From NCBI RefSeq assembly GCF_029542085.1, contig NZ_CP107036.1:124001-188000 (forward strand): a DNA stretch of 64,000 nt, given 5' to 3'. A program made the position numbers and the translations under genes. The notes beneath the pieces are model-generated. The model saw nothing but the letters and a program-made list of their open reading frames with translations, did not search any database and was not told the DNA's origin. Of this stretch, positions 30,548 through 39,816 are shown piece by piece (the stretch's first letter is position 1; each line of letters starts with the position of its first letter). This DNA is from Sphingobacterium sp. ML3W. GTDB lineage: Bacteria; Bacteroidota; Bacteroidia; Sphingobacteriales; Sphingobacteriaceae.

Positions 30548-33271
30548 ATGAAGCACATAAAACTATTGACTTTATCGATAGGGATTTTAGGAGTCGGGTC
30601 AACCTATGCACAGACTGCACCTACATTACCTATTAATACAATCGTAGAACGGGTTCAAAAATATTTTCAGGGCTACCCAACAGAAAAAGTACATCTGCAT
30701 TTTGATAAACCTTATTATGCGGTAGGGGATACGTTATGGTTTTCTTCCTATTTATCACGTAACCTTCCAGAATATGAACCAAGCAAAATAGCCTATGTGG
30801 AAGTTTTGAATAGTCGAGATTCTCTGATCCAAACTTTTAGAATCCCACTGGATAAAGGTGTTGGAAATGGGCAGATGGTCCTCGATCCGCAATTCATGAC
30901 ACAGGACAACTATCGTTTCAGAGCGTATACAAAATGGATGTCCAACTTTGACGCATCCTATTTTTTTAATAAAATAGTTCCGATAGGTGATGTGATCAAT
31001 AAAAAATTGATCACCAATATTGAATTTCAGAATAATCTTAACGGAAATAAAAGTCAGGCGGTAATACAGTTTAGGGATCGTGCAGGTAAACCGATGATTA
31101 ATTCTAAGATCAATTGGGAATTTGTTGCAGGATGGGAAACGGTAGATAAGGGGAAAGGCGAAACGGACGCTATGGGAAAGGTGACGATCAGTTTATCGGC
31201 AAAGGAGAAGGCTGATTTAGAGAAGGGACAATTAAAGGTTAGTATCCAAGAAAACAAAAATGAAAAACCTTTGTCCAGTTCTTTCCTGCTCAAAAATGCT
31301 TTGTGGGATGCTGATGTGCAGTTTTTTCCGGAGGGTGGTGACTTAATTGCTGGATTTGCCAAGAAAGTTGCTTTTAAAGCTGTCGGATCTGATGGTAAGA
31401 GTTTGAAAGTGAAAGGGACAATCCTTGATTCTAAAGGAAAGTCAGTCGCAGAATTTGAAGATTTTGGATCGGGTATGGGCTATTTCTCTTTATTGCCTTT
31501 GGCAGGAGAGAACTATCAGGCAGCCATAAAATTTGATAATGGACAGGAACGTAAATATAAGCTTCCGGCTGTTGTTAATGATAAAGCAAATGTTGTGTTT
31601 GTTAAGCAGGATGAAAAGAATGCTGAATTTGCTGTAGTGACCAGTGAAGAGAATTTTTCTAAAAATCAGGGACAATCCTATTATGTATTGGTTCAGTCCA
31701 ATGGACATCTTTGTTTTGGAGCTCAGGTAAATTTAAAGTCTTCATCGGCGCTGGTTAATATTCCAAAGGAACGTCTGCCAAATGGAATTGCCCAGGTTAC
31801 TTTATTGACCCCGGATGGCAAACCTCTAAGTGAACGTTTGGCATTTGTGCAGAGTGAGAAATTGCTTAATATTCAAGTTGCAAGTGATAAGCAAAGTTAT
31901 AAAGCGAAAGACCTGGTCAACCTGAAGCTTTCAGTTGATAATAATGGACAGAAATATCCGGGCAGTTATTCTGTTTCCGTTATTGATGAGTCTAAAGTTC
32001 CTTATAATGATCAAGCTGATCTTTCTATTGTGAGCAACTTTTTGTTGACTTCAGAGTTGAAAGGGAATGTCGAAAATCCAAATGCATATTTTGATGAAAA
32101 AAATCCGAATAGAGAAAAGGCATTGGATGCGTTATTAATGACTCAGGGATATCGCCGCTTTGATTACCCGGCTTTAATCTCCGAAAAGTTACCACAGATC
32201 AGTTTTCTCCCAGAGCAAGGGATAGAATTATCGGGTATTTTACGCATGAATACAGGCCGCCCATATCCTAATGGTGGGTTGTTGCTGTCTGTGCCTTCAC
32301 GGAATATTAAAAAAGATGTATATACCGATCAGAACGGTCGTTTTACATTTAAAGATCTTGTTTTTCCGGATTCATCGAAAGTGACAGTAAATGCAAGGTC
32401 AAATGATAATTACCGTAGTTTGGTGATCAATATGGATCAGAGTTATTATCCTGAAATCGACAAAAATAATGGTTATAAAAGTTATTTCGTTCCCAATATA
32501 GATCAGGCATTCGCTCCTTATTTGGATAACAGCCGTAAAGAGTATAGAAAATCTATCTTATTGGATGAAGTAGAAGTGACAGCTGTACAGAAAAAGGTAA
32601 TCACAAATAAGGATTTTCCTTCAATTTCTGGCTTATCTATGCCCGAACATCGTATCGAAGCCGAGCGTTTGACCGGGTGTAACGTATTGACCATGTGTCT
32701 GCAAACTGTTTTGACGGGCATTACTTATGATCCACAAACGTTGAAATATTATGTTTCGCGTGATTACAATGCCGGTGGGCGTACTCCAGTTCAGTTTTTT
32801 CTAAACGGTATGGCTATTGACGAACCTGGATTAAATAGTATTAACGTTGCAGATATTGAGGGAATAGAAATCTTTTTACGTGACGAACTGGGAACAGTAT
32901 CAAGAATGTATCAAAACAATGGTGTTGTGTCGATTTACACCAAGAAAGTTGAGGCCAAGAAACCTCGGATGGCCCTGAGTGAAATTGAGAAATTGTTGCC
33001 AAAATCGAATGTCATAGATATGTTCCCTTTAGGTTATGTTAAAGAGCGTAAATTTTATACGCCAAAGTATAACACACCTGAACAAAAATCTGCCAACGAT
33101 CTGCGGACTACGATTTATTGGAACCCGAAAGTACAGGTAACGGAAACAGGGGAGACAGCAATACAATTCTACAATGCTGATGGAAATGGTAATTATAAAG
33201 TGATTGTAGAAGGAATGGACCAAACAGGAAATATAGGTCGAAAGGTGATTAATTACCGCGTACAACCTTAG
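30548..33271 (+). CDS. Large secreted protein with MG2-like and TonB-plug-like domains
   Basis: This encodes 907 residues. A signal peptide ends at about TYAQ (residues 19-22). The opening (YPTEKVHLHFDKPYYAVGDTLWF) is the macroglobulin MG2-type start seen in many Bacteroidota envelope proteins. Several beta domains follow, then a carboxypeptidase-regulatory-like fold (GRPYPNGGLLLSVPS...DQNGRFTFKDL, about 565-610). Near residues 670-810 there is a plug-like segment (VQFFLNGMAIDEPGLNSINVADIEGIEIFL). No C-terminal outer-membrane barrel is present. The function is unknown; a role in envelope transport or as a partner of a TonB-dependent system is possible. It stands alone and ends at a strong terminator. 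Confidence 0.8.
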   Translation: MKHIKLLTLSIGILGVGSTYAQTAPTLPINTIVERVQKYFQGYPTEKVHLHFDKPYYAVGDTLWFSSYLSRNLPEYEPSKIAYVEVLNSRDSLIQTFRIPLDKGVGNGQMVLDPQFMTQDNYRFRAYTKWMSNFDASYFFNKIVPIGDVINKKLITNIEFQNNLNGNKSQAVIQFRDRAGKPMINSKINWEFVAGWETVDKGKGETDAMGKVTISLSAKEKADLEKGQLKVSIQENKNEKPLSSSFLLKNALWDADVQFFPEGGDLIAGFAKKVAFKAVGSDGKSLKVKGTILDSKGKSVAEFEDFGSGMGYFSLLPLAGENYQAAIKFDNGQERKYKLPAVVNDKANVVFVKQDEKNAEFAVVTSEENFSKNQGQSYYVLVQSNGHLCFGAQVNLKSSSALVNIPKERLPNGIAQVTLLTPDGKPLSERLAFVQSEKLLNIQVASDKQSYKAKDLVNLKLSVDNNGQKYPGSYSVSVIDESKVPYNDQADLSIVSNFLLTSELKGNVENPNAYFDEKNPNREKALDALLMTQGYRRFDYPALISEKLPQISFLPEQGIELSGILRMNTGRPYPNGGLLLSVPSRNIKKDVYTDQNGRFTFKDLVFPDSSKVTVNARSNDNYRSLVINMDQSYYPEIDKNNGYKSYFVPNIDQAFAPYLDNSRKEYRKSILLDEVEVTAVQKKVITNKDFPSISGLSMPEHRIEAERLTGCNVLTMCLQTVLTGITYDPQTLKYYVSRDYNAGGRTPVQFFLNGMAIDEPGLNSINVADIEGIEIFLRDELGTVSRMYQNNGVVSIYTKKVEAKKPRMALSEIEKLLPKSNVIDMFPLGYVKERKFYTPKYNTPEQKSANDLRTTIYWNPKVQVTETGETAIQFYNADGNGNYKVIVEGMDQTGNIGRKVINYRVQP

Positions 33272-33297
33272 CAAAATAAAGGAAAATATCTAATAGG

Positions 33298-33333
33298 AAC
33301 GCTGCTCTTTTGTGAAAGGGGCAGCGTTTTTTT
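33298..33333 (+). terminator. Intrinsic terminator
   Basis: The stem AACGCTGCTCTTT / AAAGGGGCAGCGTT is followed by seven Ts, just after the 907-residue protein gene. Confidence 0.9.
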
Positions 33334-33347
33334 ATGAAATAAAAAAA

Positions 33348-33372
33348 CACCTCCTTGATGGGCAAGGAGGTG
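33348..33372 (+). promoter_or_regulatory. Hairpin pairing a perfect Shine-Dalgarno sequence with an anti-Shine-Dalgarno copy
   Basis: CACCTCCTT (33348-33356) and AAGGAGGTG (33364-33372) form a 9-bp perfect stem with a 7-base loop. One arm copies the 16S 3' tail and the other is its full complement. It lies 27 bp before a 46-codon ORF. Confidence 0.7.
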
Positions 33373-33399
33373 CAAACTAACCAATTATAAACCTAAATT

Positions 33400-33540
33400 A
33401 TGAAAAGTATTTTGTCGCTTTTGAAAGCGTTTATCTTCTTATTTGTAAAGTATATTTCAAATCCTATGCCAAATAGATTCCTAGTCTATTTGGCAGTTAT
33501 TTTTAACAGAAATATTATAAATGTAGCTATGTTAACTTGA
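33400..33540 (+). CDS. Candidate 46-residue membrane peptide
   Basis: Translating from the ATG at 33400 gives 46 residues beginning MKSILSLLKAFIFLFVKYIS, a basic and hydrophobic N-terminus that looks like a signal or membrane segment, then FLVYLAVIF, a second hydrophobic patch. The leader (TAACCAATTATAAACC before the ATG) resembles the one ahead of the mini-ORF upstream of susC at 39817, including ATG and AAAAGTAT. It may be a true small protein, a leader peptide, or the broken start of a receptor gene. I cannot decide from sequence alone. Confidence 0.35.
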   Translation: MKSILSLLKAFIFLFVKYISNPMPNRFLVYLAVIFNRNIINVAMLT

Positions 33541-33631
33541 TGACTATCGATAATCAATTGTGTAGGAAAATACGAACCAGCTGAACAACTCACACAATGT
33601 AGGACTGGAATTGTAGTTATCTGAGCTGGAA

Positions 33632-34222
33632 TTAGATACCTTGTTGATTTAAATGATAATAACATTGCCTACAGCGTGGCTCATAGGCATCTTTTTCGCC
33701 AAGAAGTACTGTCTGGGTATCTTTTGTCAAGCGATATGAATAATTTGCTGGAGTCCCGCATTGCATGCAAACCGCATGGACTTTGGTGACATGTTCGGCT
33801 ACAGCCATCAAACTAGGGATAGGGCCGAAAGGCTGTCCCTTATAATCCATATCCAATCCTGCAATAATTACACGAATTCCACTGTTTGCCAATTTGACAC
33901 ACACTTCTGTCAATCCGTCATCAAAAAATTGCGCTTCATCTATTCCAACAACTTGGGTGGCCGAACTCAATAGTAATATAGCAGATGAATTTTCGACAGG
34001 GGTGGAGGGGATACTATTGCTATCATGGGAAACGACTAATTTTTCATCATATCGTTTATCCACGGAAGGTTTGAAAATTTCAACATTTAGTCGTGCATAT
34101 TGTGCCCGTTTTAGCCTACGTATTAACTCTTCGGTCTTGCCAGAGAACATTGACCCACAGATAACTTCAATACTTCCATATCGAGCTGGTCGCAATGTCA
34201 GATTATGTTCGGAAAAAAGCAT
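33632..34222 (-). CDS. tdk: Thymidine kinase
   Basis: This encodes 196 residues of the type-II thymidine kinase family. The P-loop is GSMFSGKT (23-30) and the Walker-B-like segment is GIDEAQFF. The thymidine lasso region is [14 protein letters not shown], and two CxxC pairs (CMQCG; CRQC) form the structural zinc site. The enzyme phosphorylates thymidine in nucleotide salvage in the cytoplasm. The length is normal. It is a single gene on the minus strand; no terminator with a clear T run is seen after it. Confidence 0.96.
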   Translation of the reverse strand: MLFSEHNLTLRPARYGSIEVICGSMFSGKTEELIRRLKRAQYARLNVEIFKPSVDKRYDEKLVVSHDSNSIPSTPVENSSAILLLSSATQVVGIDEAQFFDDGLTEVCVKLANSGIRVIIAGLDMDYKGQPFGPIPSLMAVAEHVTKVHAVCMQCGTPANYSYRLTKDTQTVLLGEKDAYEPRCRQCYYHLNQQGI

Positions 34223-34455
34223 TTGATTAAATTATTTTTTTGGATAGCCGGCAAATAAGAAATTATTTGTCAATAGACCTCCTATTATATTCTGTTTTTG
34301 ACAACGCTAATATCGAAATTAAATATTAAATTTGAGTAGCAAAAAAGTGAATACAGATTCAAATATTTATAAATCAAAGGATTGAGTTTTCCACTTTTTA
34401 GGTTAGAGAATGTATAGGTATTATAAACGATTAATAGGCGATTTCAAATAAAATT

Positions 34456-35427
34456 ATGGGTACTAAAGAGGAAATTTTTAATAAGATAGGAGATTTATTA
34501 CAGGATTTGAATGCACAGTATTTGGTTTTGTCAGAAAGGAACATTATTACTGAAATAGGTGAGCTAGTGAACTTGGAAGCTAAAGCACAATCTGTTGCGG
34601 CTTATATCACTTTACTCAAAACAGATGCCGTGCTACAGGGCGGACAAGTTCAAAATACCTTGAGAGAGTCGGTGATGGAAAGTAGAAAAATAGCATTTAA
34701 TGACTATTTTACTCCACCTTCTTCGATACGAGCATCCAGCCAACCTATTGCGGAACCAGAGCGTGGTGAGAAAGATGTTGTTCGCACTGATGAACCTACA
34801 AAAATAAATGAAGATACTGTTGAAGCGAATGAGGAAATGCAGGAAACCAATGACTTATCAACAGCTTCTTATTCACCCGCAATAACTGACGAAGCTGATC
34901 ATATAACAAATGAAGCTGTTGGCGAGCATATTGAAGAAAAACAGTATAAAGTAGATGAGCCTACAATAGATCTTTTAGATGAAGAACCTGTTGTCGTTAC
35001 TGAAGTCGTGGAAGAACCAAAAGAGGTTATCATTGAGGAAGTTCCAGAGAGTATTATCCGTGAAGAAGTCAATACAGTCGTGGAGGAGGTTCCTTCAAGA
35101 CCGCTTACATTAAATGAGATTATTTCACAGCAAAAACAAGCAGGGGTACAGAACAGGGTATATCAAGTGAATCAATCTGGAAGTTCTGATAAACTGACGG
35201 ATATCAAAACCGGGATAAGTTTGAATGATAAACTTTTATTTATTAAAGACTTATTTAATGGTTATAGCTTGGCTTATAGTGAAGCTGTGGAACTACTGAA
35301 TAGATTCAGTAGTTATGCTGAAGCTGATGCATTTTTGCAAACGAATTATGCGGTTAAGAATAGATGGGCAGATAAACCTCATACCGTTGAAAAATTATAT
35401 GAGGTATTACGCAGAAGATATAGTTAA
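34456..35427 (+). CDS. Hypothetical protein with acidic disordered middle region
   Basis: This encodes 323 residues. The N-terminus (about 1-75) is alpha-helical without a signal peptide. Residues about 95-215 are low in complexity, dominated by Glu, Val, Pro and Thr (VVVTEVVEEPKEVIIEEVPE), and likely disordered. The C-terminal 75 residues form a helical domain (LNDKLLFIKDLFNGYSLAYSEAVELLNRF; RWADKPHTVEKLYEVLRRRY). I recognise no named family, though a similar layout occurs in related genomes as far as I recall. It is convergent with the gene at 35517 and shares a bidirectional terminator with it. The protein is probably cytoplasmic; the function is unknown. Confidence 0.8.
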   Translation: MGTKEEIFNKIGDLLQDLNAQYLVLSERNIITEIGELVNLEAKAQSVAAYITLLKTDAVLQGGQVQNTLRESVMESRKIAFNDYFTPPSSIRASSQPIAEPERGEKDVVRTDEPTKINEDTVEANEEMQETNDLSTASYSPAITDEADHITNEAVGEHIEEKQYKVDEPTIDLLDEEPVVVTEVVEEPKEVIIEEVPESIIREEVNTVVEEVPSRPLTLNEIISQQKQAGVQNRVYQVNQSGSSDKLTDIKTGISLNDKLLFIKDLFNGYSLAYSEAVELLNRFSSYAEADAFLQTNYAVKNRWADKPHTVEKLYEVLRRRYS

Positions 35428-35444
35428 TTTACTATTTTCAATAA

Positions 35445-35484
35445 GAAAAAAAGCATCTTTAATCAATTTAAAGATGCTTTTTTA
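35445..35484. terminator. Bidirectional terminator
   Basis: AAAAAAAGCATCTTTAA pairs with TTAAAGATGCTTTTTT around a short loop; A and T runs serve both convergent genes. Confidence 0.9.
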
Positions 35485-35516
35485 TGTGATAGCCTGACCA
35501 TTACTATTGTTTAGTT

Positions 35517-36143
35517 CTATTTCAATTGAAATTGCAACCATTCTTTGCCTTCATGACCATAAACAAAATATTTTGGTTGAAAGATCTCCGCCAAAGATTC
35601 CAACTCTGTTAGGTATTCGTACCCTGGAATGCTGGCAAAATTTGGCTTTGTCATAATAAACAGCTGATCAAGTTCGATCGCCTTTGATTGCGCAATTGCT
35701 GGATCATTTAATAAAAGTGGAATATGAGTAAATACACTTTCATCACTGTCAATTATAATTATTTTATCAGCTTCATAAGCAACTGTCGTAGGGATTCCGC
35801 CTGCGATTTTTATGGATTCTTGTAAATAGGCGGACTGATTGATCTCCTGGGGATCAATTCGATCTAAAACCAATACTTTGGGTCTGTCGCTAGCAGTTAT
35901 AAATTTGAGCTTGTGAATTAGTATACTGGTCTCATCTTCTACTTTCTCAATAAGCTCGATTACATTTTCCTTGATATTTAATTCTTCCCCAAGCGTCTTG
36001 ATATAGGCAATCACATCTTCAATGCTAATGATTTCTGATTGCTTTGCTATTAATCTAGCAGATATTTCCTGTGGAACAGAGGTGTTATTTAGATTTAGTT
36101 GTTCCAAAAAATGGGCAACTAATTTTTCTTGATTGCTTTGCAT
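35517..36143 (-). CDS. Hypothetical protein with a binding-protein-like C-terminal region
   Basis: This encodes 208 residues from the ATG at 36143; the frame is open for 28 more codons upstream. The N-terminal third is helical (EKLVAHFLEQLNLNNTSVPQ). The C-terminal part (KVLVLDRIDP, QESIKIAGGIPTTV, ADKIIIIDSD, YEYLTELESLAEIF) resembles the class-III (BtuF/TroA-type) substrate-binding fold. There is no convincing signal peptide, so a cytoplasmic protein is more likely than a periplasmic receptor. It is divergent from ybaB, with about 100 bp between the starts. A TAnnTTTG-like box at 36148-36155 (minus) lies so close that the mRNA would be nearly leaderless. Confidence 0.65.
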   Translation of the reverse strand: MQSNQEKLVAHFLEQLNLNNTSVPQEISARLIAKQSEIISIEDVIAYIKTLGEELNIKENVIELIEKVEDETSILIHKLKFITASDRPKVLVLDRIDPQEINQSAYLQESIKIAGGIPTTVAYEADKIIIIDSDESVFTHIPLLLNDPAIAQSKAIELDQLFIMTKPNFASIPGYEYLTELESLAEIFQPKYFVYGHEGKEWLQFQLK

Positions 36144-36242
36144 GCTGCAAAAATACAAAAAGGGTAGCATTAGCGAAAGTAAATTAGCAATAGTAGGTAT
36201 TGGAGGATTTTTGTAAATTGGCATCAAATAAATGTTATAGAT

Positions 36243-36548
36243 ATGTTTGACAAATTATTTCAGGCACAGCAAAAGGCAGAAGAAATCAAGAAAAGACTAG
36301 ATACCATTTCGGTATCCGGTGAGGCTGAAGGTGGTTTGATACGTGTGGTGGCGACAGCCAACAAGGAGATTAAAGAGATTACGATCGATCCTGTCTTTTT
36401 GTCCAATGCTGATAAAGAGGAATTAGAGGAATTGCTAGTGGTGGCTTTGAATAAAGCAATAATCCAAGCGGAGAATATCAGTCAAGCTGAAATGCAAGCT
36501 GCGAGTAAGGATATGTTAGGAGGCTTAGGCGGATTATTTAATCAATAA
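36243..36548 (+). CDS. ybaB: YbaB/EbfC family nucleoid-associated protein
   Basis: This encodes 101 residues. The opening (MFDKLFQAQQKAEEIKKRLD), the central beta strands (GLIRVVATANKEIKEITIDP) and the C-terminal Gly-rich tail (DMLGGLGGLFNQ) define the YbaB/EbfC family of small dimeric DNA-binding proteins. In other bacteria the gene often lies with dnaX and recR; here its partner is a UPF0173 hydrolase that starts 4 bp after its stop, so the two probably form an operon. Confidence 0.94.
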   Translation: MFDKLFQAQQKAEEIKKRLDTISVSGEAEGGLIRVVATANKEIKEITIDPVFLSNADKEELEELLVVALNKAIIQAENISQAEMQAASKDMLGGLGGLFNQ

Positions 36549-36552
36549 ATAC

Positions 36553-37242
36553 ATGATTATGAAAGCAACTTATTACGGTCAATCTTGTGTTGAGTTTGAT
36601 TTTAATGGAACGAAGGTTTTATTGGACCCATTCGTAACTTATAATCCATTAGCGAAAGCAATTGATGTAAATACAATTAAACCGGATTACATCTTTTTGA
36701 GCCACGGACATCAAGATCATGTCGCAGATATGGCTACCATTCAAAAGAATAGTAATGCGACAGTATTGGCCATCGTTGAGACAGCTGCTTGGGTAAGAAG
36801 ACAAGGGGTACCAGAAGATAAAGTTGTTGAATTCAATCTTGGCGGTACAATACAGTTACCTTTTGGCTCTGTTAAGATGGTTTATGCTGCTCATACGAAT
36901 AGTACGCCTGATGGCCAATATGGTGGGTTCCCAGTTGGATTTGTCTTTAATGTACACGGGAAAAAGATCTATTTTGCTGGTGATACTGCATTGACAATGG
37001 AAATGAAGCTGCTGGCTGATCTGAAGCTGGATTGGGCTTTTCTCCCTATTGGTGGATACTATACAATGGATGTGGATGATGCGATCAGAGCGGCGGAATT
37101 TATCAATTGTGCCCGTGTGGTTGGGATCCACTACGATTCATTTCCACCAATTGAGATCGACAAACAAAAGGCCTTTGACAAATTCCAAAATGAGGACATT
37201 TCATTGTCTCTTCCAAAAATAGGAGAGACAATAGAATTATAA
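36553..37242 (+). CDS. UPF0173 metal-dependent hydrolase (metallo-beta-lactamase fold)
   Basis: This encodes 229 residues. The metal motif SHGHQDHVAD (HxHxDH), a downstream His in AAHTNST, FAGDTAL and the late His in GIHYDSFPPIEID are all in the order expected for the fold. GGTIQLPFGSVKMVYAAHT is typical of the UPF0173 group. The protein is cytoplasmic and its physiological substrate is not known. It starts 4 bp after ybaB, MIM or MKA being alternative starts, and ends at a shared terminator. Confidence 0.93.
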   Translation: MIMKATYYGQSCVEFDFNGTKVLLDPFVTYNPLAKAIDVNTIKPDYIFLSHGHQDHVADMATIQKNSNATVLAIVETAAWVRRQGVPEDKVVEFNLGGTIQLPFGSVKMVYAAHTNSTPDGQYGGFPVGFVFNVHGKKIYFAGDTALTMEMKLLADLKLDWAFLPIGGYYTMDVDDAIRAAEFINCARVVGIHYDSFPPIEIDKQKAFDKFQNEDISLSLPKIGETIEL

Positions 37243-37246
37243 ACAA

Positions 37247-37278
37247 TAAAAAGACCGAGCTAGCTCGGTCTTTTTTGT
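37247..37278. terminator. Bidirectional terminator
   Basis: A perfect 14-bp palindrome (GACCGAGCTAGCTCGGTC core) with flanking A and T runs separates two convergent genes. Confidence 0.92.
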
Positions 37279-37322
37279 TACTATAGTTTCTGTCAAGATA
37301 TATTATTACTGTGCTTTTTCGT

Positions 37323-38144
37323 CTAGGATGATATGACAATTTTCTTTAGATCCTCTAGACTGAAAAGCGGGGTGTCGATGATTTTGTTTTTAAGGATCTG
37401 TTCCTTATTTTCTTCGAAATAAAAGAGCTTCCACTCTCCATTTTTGTATTCTAAGCTGCTTAGATTTTCGATCCAATCACCCGAATTCATATAGGTGCAT
37501 GTGCCTTTTCGGGTGATGACTTCCTTTATTTGAGGTTGATGAATGTGGCCACAGATTACAAAATCATAGTTTTTCTCAATAGCTAACTCCGTTGCTGTAT
37601 GTTCGAAGTCTGAAATATACTTAACGGCCTTTTTAACAGAATTTTTTATTTTTTTTGAGAGTGAGTATTTCTCCTTTCCCATTTTATCCAGACAATAATT
37701 GATCACATTATTAAGCTGGATCAATTTATCATAACCCCAACCCCCAAGTTTTGCCAACCATTTTGAATGATGAATAGATGCGTCGAAAACATCGCCATGA
37801 AAGATCCATACCTTTTGATTATTAAGTGAAAGAAGTAGCTTGTTGCTCAGTTTGATGTTTCCTAATTTGAGATCAGTAAACTTGCGTAGCATTTCGTCGT
37901 GATTACCAGTAATGTAATGGACTTCAGTGCCGGTTGAGCTCATATCGATAATCTTCTTAATGACCTTTAAATGATCTTGTGGAAAGTAGCTTTTTTTAAA
38001 TTGCCAAATATCTACAATATCGCCGTTGAGGATCAATATCTTGGGTGCGACGGATTCCAGGTAAAGTAAAAGTTCTTTGGCTCTACTTCCGTATGTACCT
38101 AAGTGTATGTCTGAGAGTACAAGTATATCAAGGCTTCTTTTCAT
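37323..38144 (-). CDS. UDP-2,3-diacylglucosamine diphosphatase-like metallophosphoesterase
   Basis: This encodes 273 residues. The calcineurin-like motifs appear in order: DIHLG (near 12), NGDIVDIW, GNHDE, HGDVFD and GHIHQPQ. The insertion between the GNHD and GHxH blocks and the overall length fit LpxH-type enzymes of lipid A synthesis (UDP-2,3-diacylglucosamine to lipid X). Related LpxH-like enzymes occur in more than one copy in Bacteroidota, so the exact substrate is uncertain. It is a single gene on the minus strand, with a terminator shared with the UPF0173 gene. Confidence 0.85.
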   Translation of the reverse strand: MKRSLDILVLSDIHLGTYGSRAKELLLYLESVAPKILILNGDIVDIWQFKKSYFPQDHLKVIKKIIDMSSTGTEVHYITGNHDEMLRKFTDLKLGNIKLSNKLLLSLNNQKVWIFHGDVFDASIHHSKWLAKLGGWGYDKLIQLNNVINYCLDKMGKEKYSLSKKIKNSVKKAVKYISDFEHTATELAIEKNYDFVICGHIHQPQIKEVITRKGTCTYMNSGDWIENLSSLEYKNGEWKLFYFEENKEQILKNKIIDTPLFSLEDLKKIVISS

Positions 38145-38599
38145 CGGAATAAACTATAAATATTCTTTTTACAAAAAAAAGGTAATTTTATTTTGTACTG
38201 ATGAAATTCCTGTTATTAAATTATTAAAATTGCCCGTAAAACGGTATGAATAAGTTTATTAGAATTTAATATTGGTTTATTTTTCAGGTGTAAAACTATG
38301 GTATGATCATTTTTTTGTTTAAAGTTTTGTTATTATTTCTCTGTTGTAAAAGTATTGTTGATTAGCTCGTTTTTATACTTGTGAGAGAGAGTGTTTGTGT
38401 TTTATATTATTGATAGTGAGTGGTTTATTTTGTTTTTTGAGTTTTAGTTGTTGGTCGATAATAGACAAAATGCGCTGTCATCTTACTAGTTTTCCCTTGC
38501 CTCTCCTTAACTCTAGGAAAAGTGGATTGATTTTTAAAAAAAGTTACTAAGGTTTTTCCGACTCCGTCGTTTTAGCTTACAATAATCATTGTAGACTAA
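38145..38599. other. AT-rich intergenic region upstream of fecR
   Basis: About 455 bp separates the divergent lpxH-like and fecR genes. It is T-rich with no open frame of note. The last 80 bp (AAAAAAAGTTACTAAGG onward) look like the leader seen ahead of anti-sigma genes, but no sigma gene precedes fecR here. Confidence 0.6.
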
Positions 38600-39787
38600 A
38601 TGAAAACTACCCAAGAAGTTGCCATTCTTATCAAGAAGCAGATTGAAGGGGTCATCACTTCCGAAGAAACTAAAGAGCTTAGAAAGTGGGCCCAAGAGGA
38701 TCCTAATAATGAGCTGTTTTTGAAAGAAGTGTTGGCCAGTGATAACGTATTTGACGATGTGTTGGTATACATGGAGTTCAGGCAACAGCTAGGAGATAGC
38801 TGGATATCGAATTTTAAACAAGATACTTCGGATAAAATACTTCGAGGACAAAGGAAGGAAAACAAAAGATTTCGTTTGAGATGGATTGGTTATGCAGCAG
38901 CCATCCTAATGGCATTTCTTGCTTATCAATTCTTTTATGTCAATGACAGAGCCTCACCATCCGAACAATTTGATTTGGCAAATGTTGAACCGGGAACAAA
39001 TAAAGCTGAATTGACCTTATCCGATGGTCATAAAATAAGTTTGAGAGCAGATAAGGATGGAATAAGTGGAGACCAACATTTAACGTATAATGATGGTACC
39101 CCCCTTTTTTCTCTAGATAAAGAAAAGTTGGCGAAACTTACAGCCAATATTGTTGTGCCCTGTGGAGGGAAATACCAAGTCACTCTTCCTGATGGAACAA
39201 AAGTTTGGTTGAATTCGTCTTCAAAATTGACCTATCCTTTAGTTTTTCAGGAAGATGAGCGAGTTGTTCGTTTGGAAGGAGAAGCCTATTTTGAGGTAGA
39301 TCGGATGATCAGAAATGGGAAAAAGAAAAAATTTATTGTTCAAACCCAAGATCAAAATATTGAGGTCACCGGAACAGAATTTAATGTCTCTGCTTATGGC
39401 GATGACATGAGAACCGTTACTACCTTGGTCAACGGAGCCATAGCTATTGTATCGGGTAACCGTCGTATGACCCTGAGGCCAAATGAACAAGCGACATTGT
39501 CGGAAAAAGGAATTGCCAAAAAGAATGTAGATGTACAGCATTTTATCGCTTGGAAAAATGATAAGTTTTTGTTTTATGAAACTGGATTGACAGATGTGAT
39601 GCGAGCGATAAGTAGATGGTACAACATAGAGGTCGTTTTTCCAGAACATGTACCTTCTACCTTTCTTTATGGTGAAATTGGGCGTGATAAAAAACTTGTA
39701 GAGGTGCTTCGGTTGCTGGAGAAAAGTGGTGTCAAGTTTAAAGCCGAATTGAAGGGTAGTCATCCTAAACTGATCATTTTGCCTTAG
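38600..39787 (+). CDS. FecR-family anti-sigma factor
   Basis: This encodes 395 residues. A cytoplasmic N-terminal domain (about 1-90) should bind an ECF sigma factor. One membrane helix follows (about 96-113, IGYAAAILMAFLAYQFFYV). The periplasmic FecR domain has CGGKYQVTLPDGTKVWLNS and VRLEGEAYFEV. The C-terminal DUF4974-like part (GLTDVMRAISRWYNIEVVF) should contact the STN domain of the receptor. The usual TPRGG is VPCGG here, with a Cys at the Arg position. Next come susC and susD. The sigma gene, normally directly upstream, is absent; one lies at 46325. Confidence 0.93.
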   Translation: MKTTQEVAILIKKQIEGVITSEETKELRKWAQEDPNNELFLKEVLASDNVFDDVLVYMEFRQQLGDSWISNFKQDTSDKILRGQRKENKRFRLRWIGYAAAILMAFLAYQFFYVNDRASPSEQFDLANVEPGTNKAELTLSDGHKISLRADKDGISGDQHLTYNDGTPLFSLDKEKLAKLTANIVVPCGGKYQVTLPDGTKVWLNSSSKLTYPLVFQEDERVVRLEGEAYFEVDRMIRNGKKKKFIVQTQDQNIEVTGTEFNVSAYGDDMRTVTTLVNGAIAIVSGNRRMTLRPNEQATLSEKGIAKKNVDVQHFIAWKNDKFLFYETGLTDVMRAISRWYNIEVVFPEHVPSTFLYGEIGRDKKLVEVLRLLEKSGVKFKAELKGSHPKLIILP

Positions 39788-39816
39788 TAATCAATAATTA
39801 ACCAAATACATAAATC

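Noticed and set aside
33340..33380. Treating the CACCTCCTT/AAGGAGGTG hairpin as a second terminator of the 907-residue gene
   Set aside because: The stem is followed by GCAAACTAACC and not by a T run, and a full terminator already lies 15 bp upstream.
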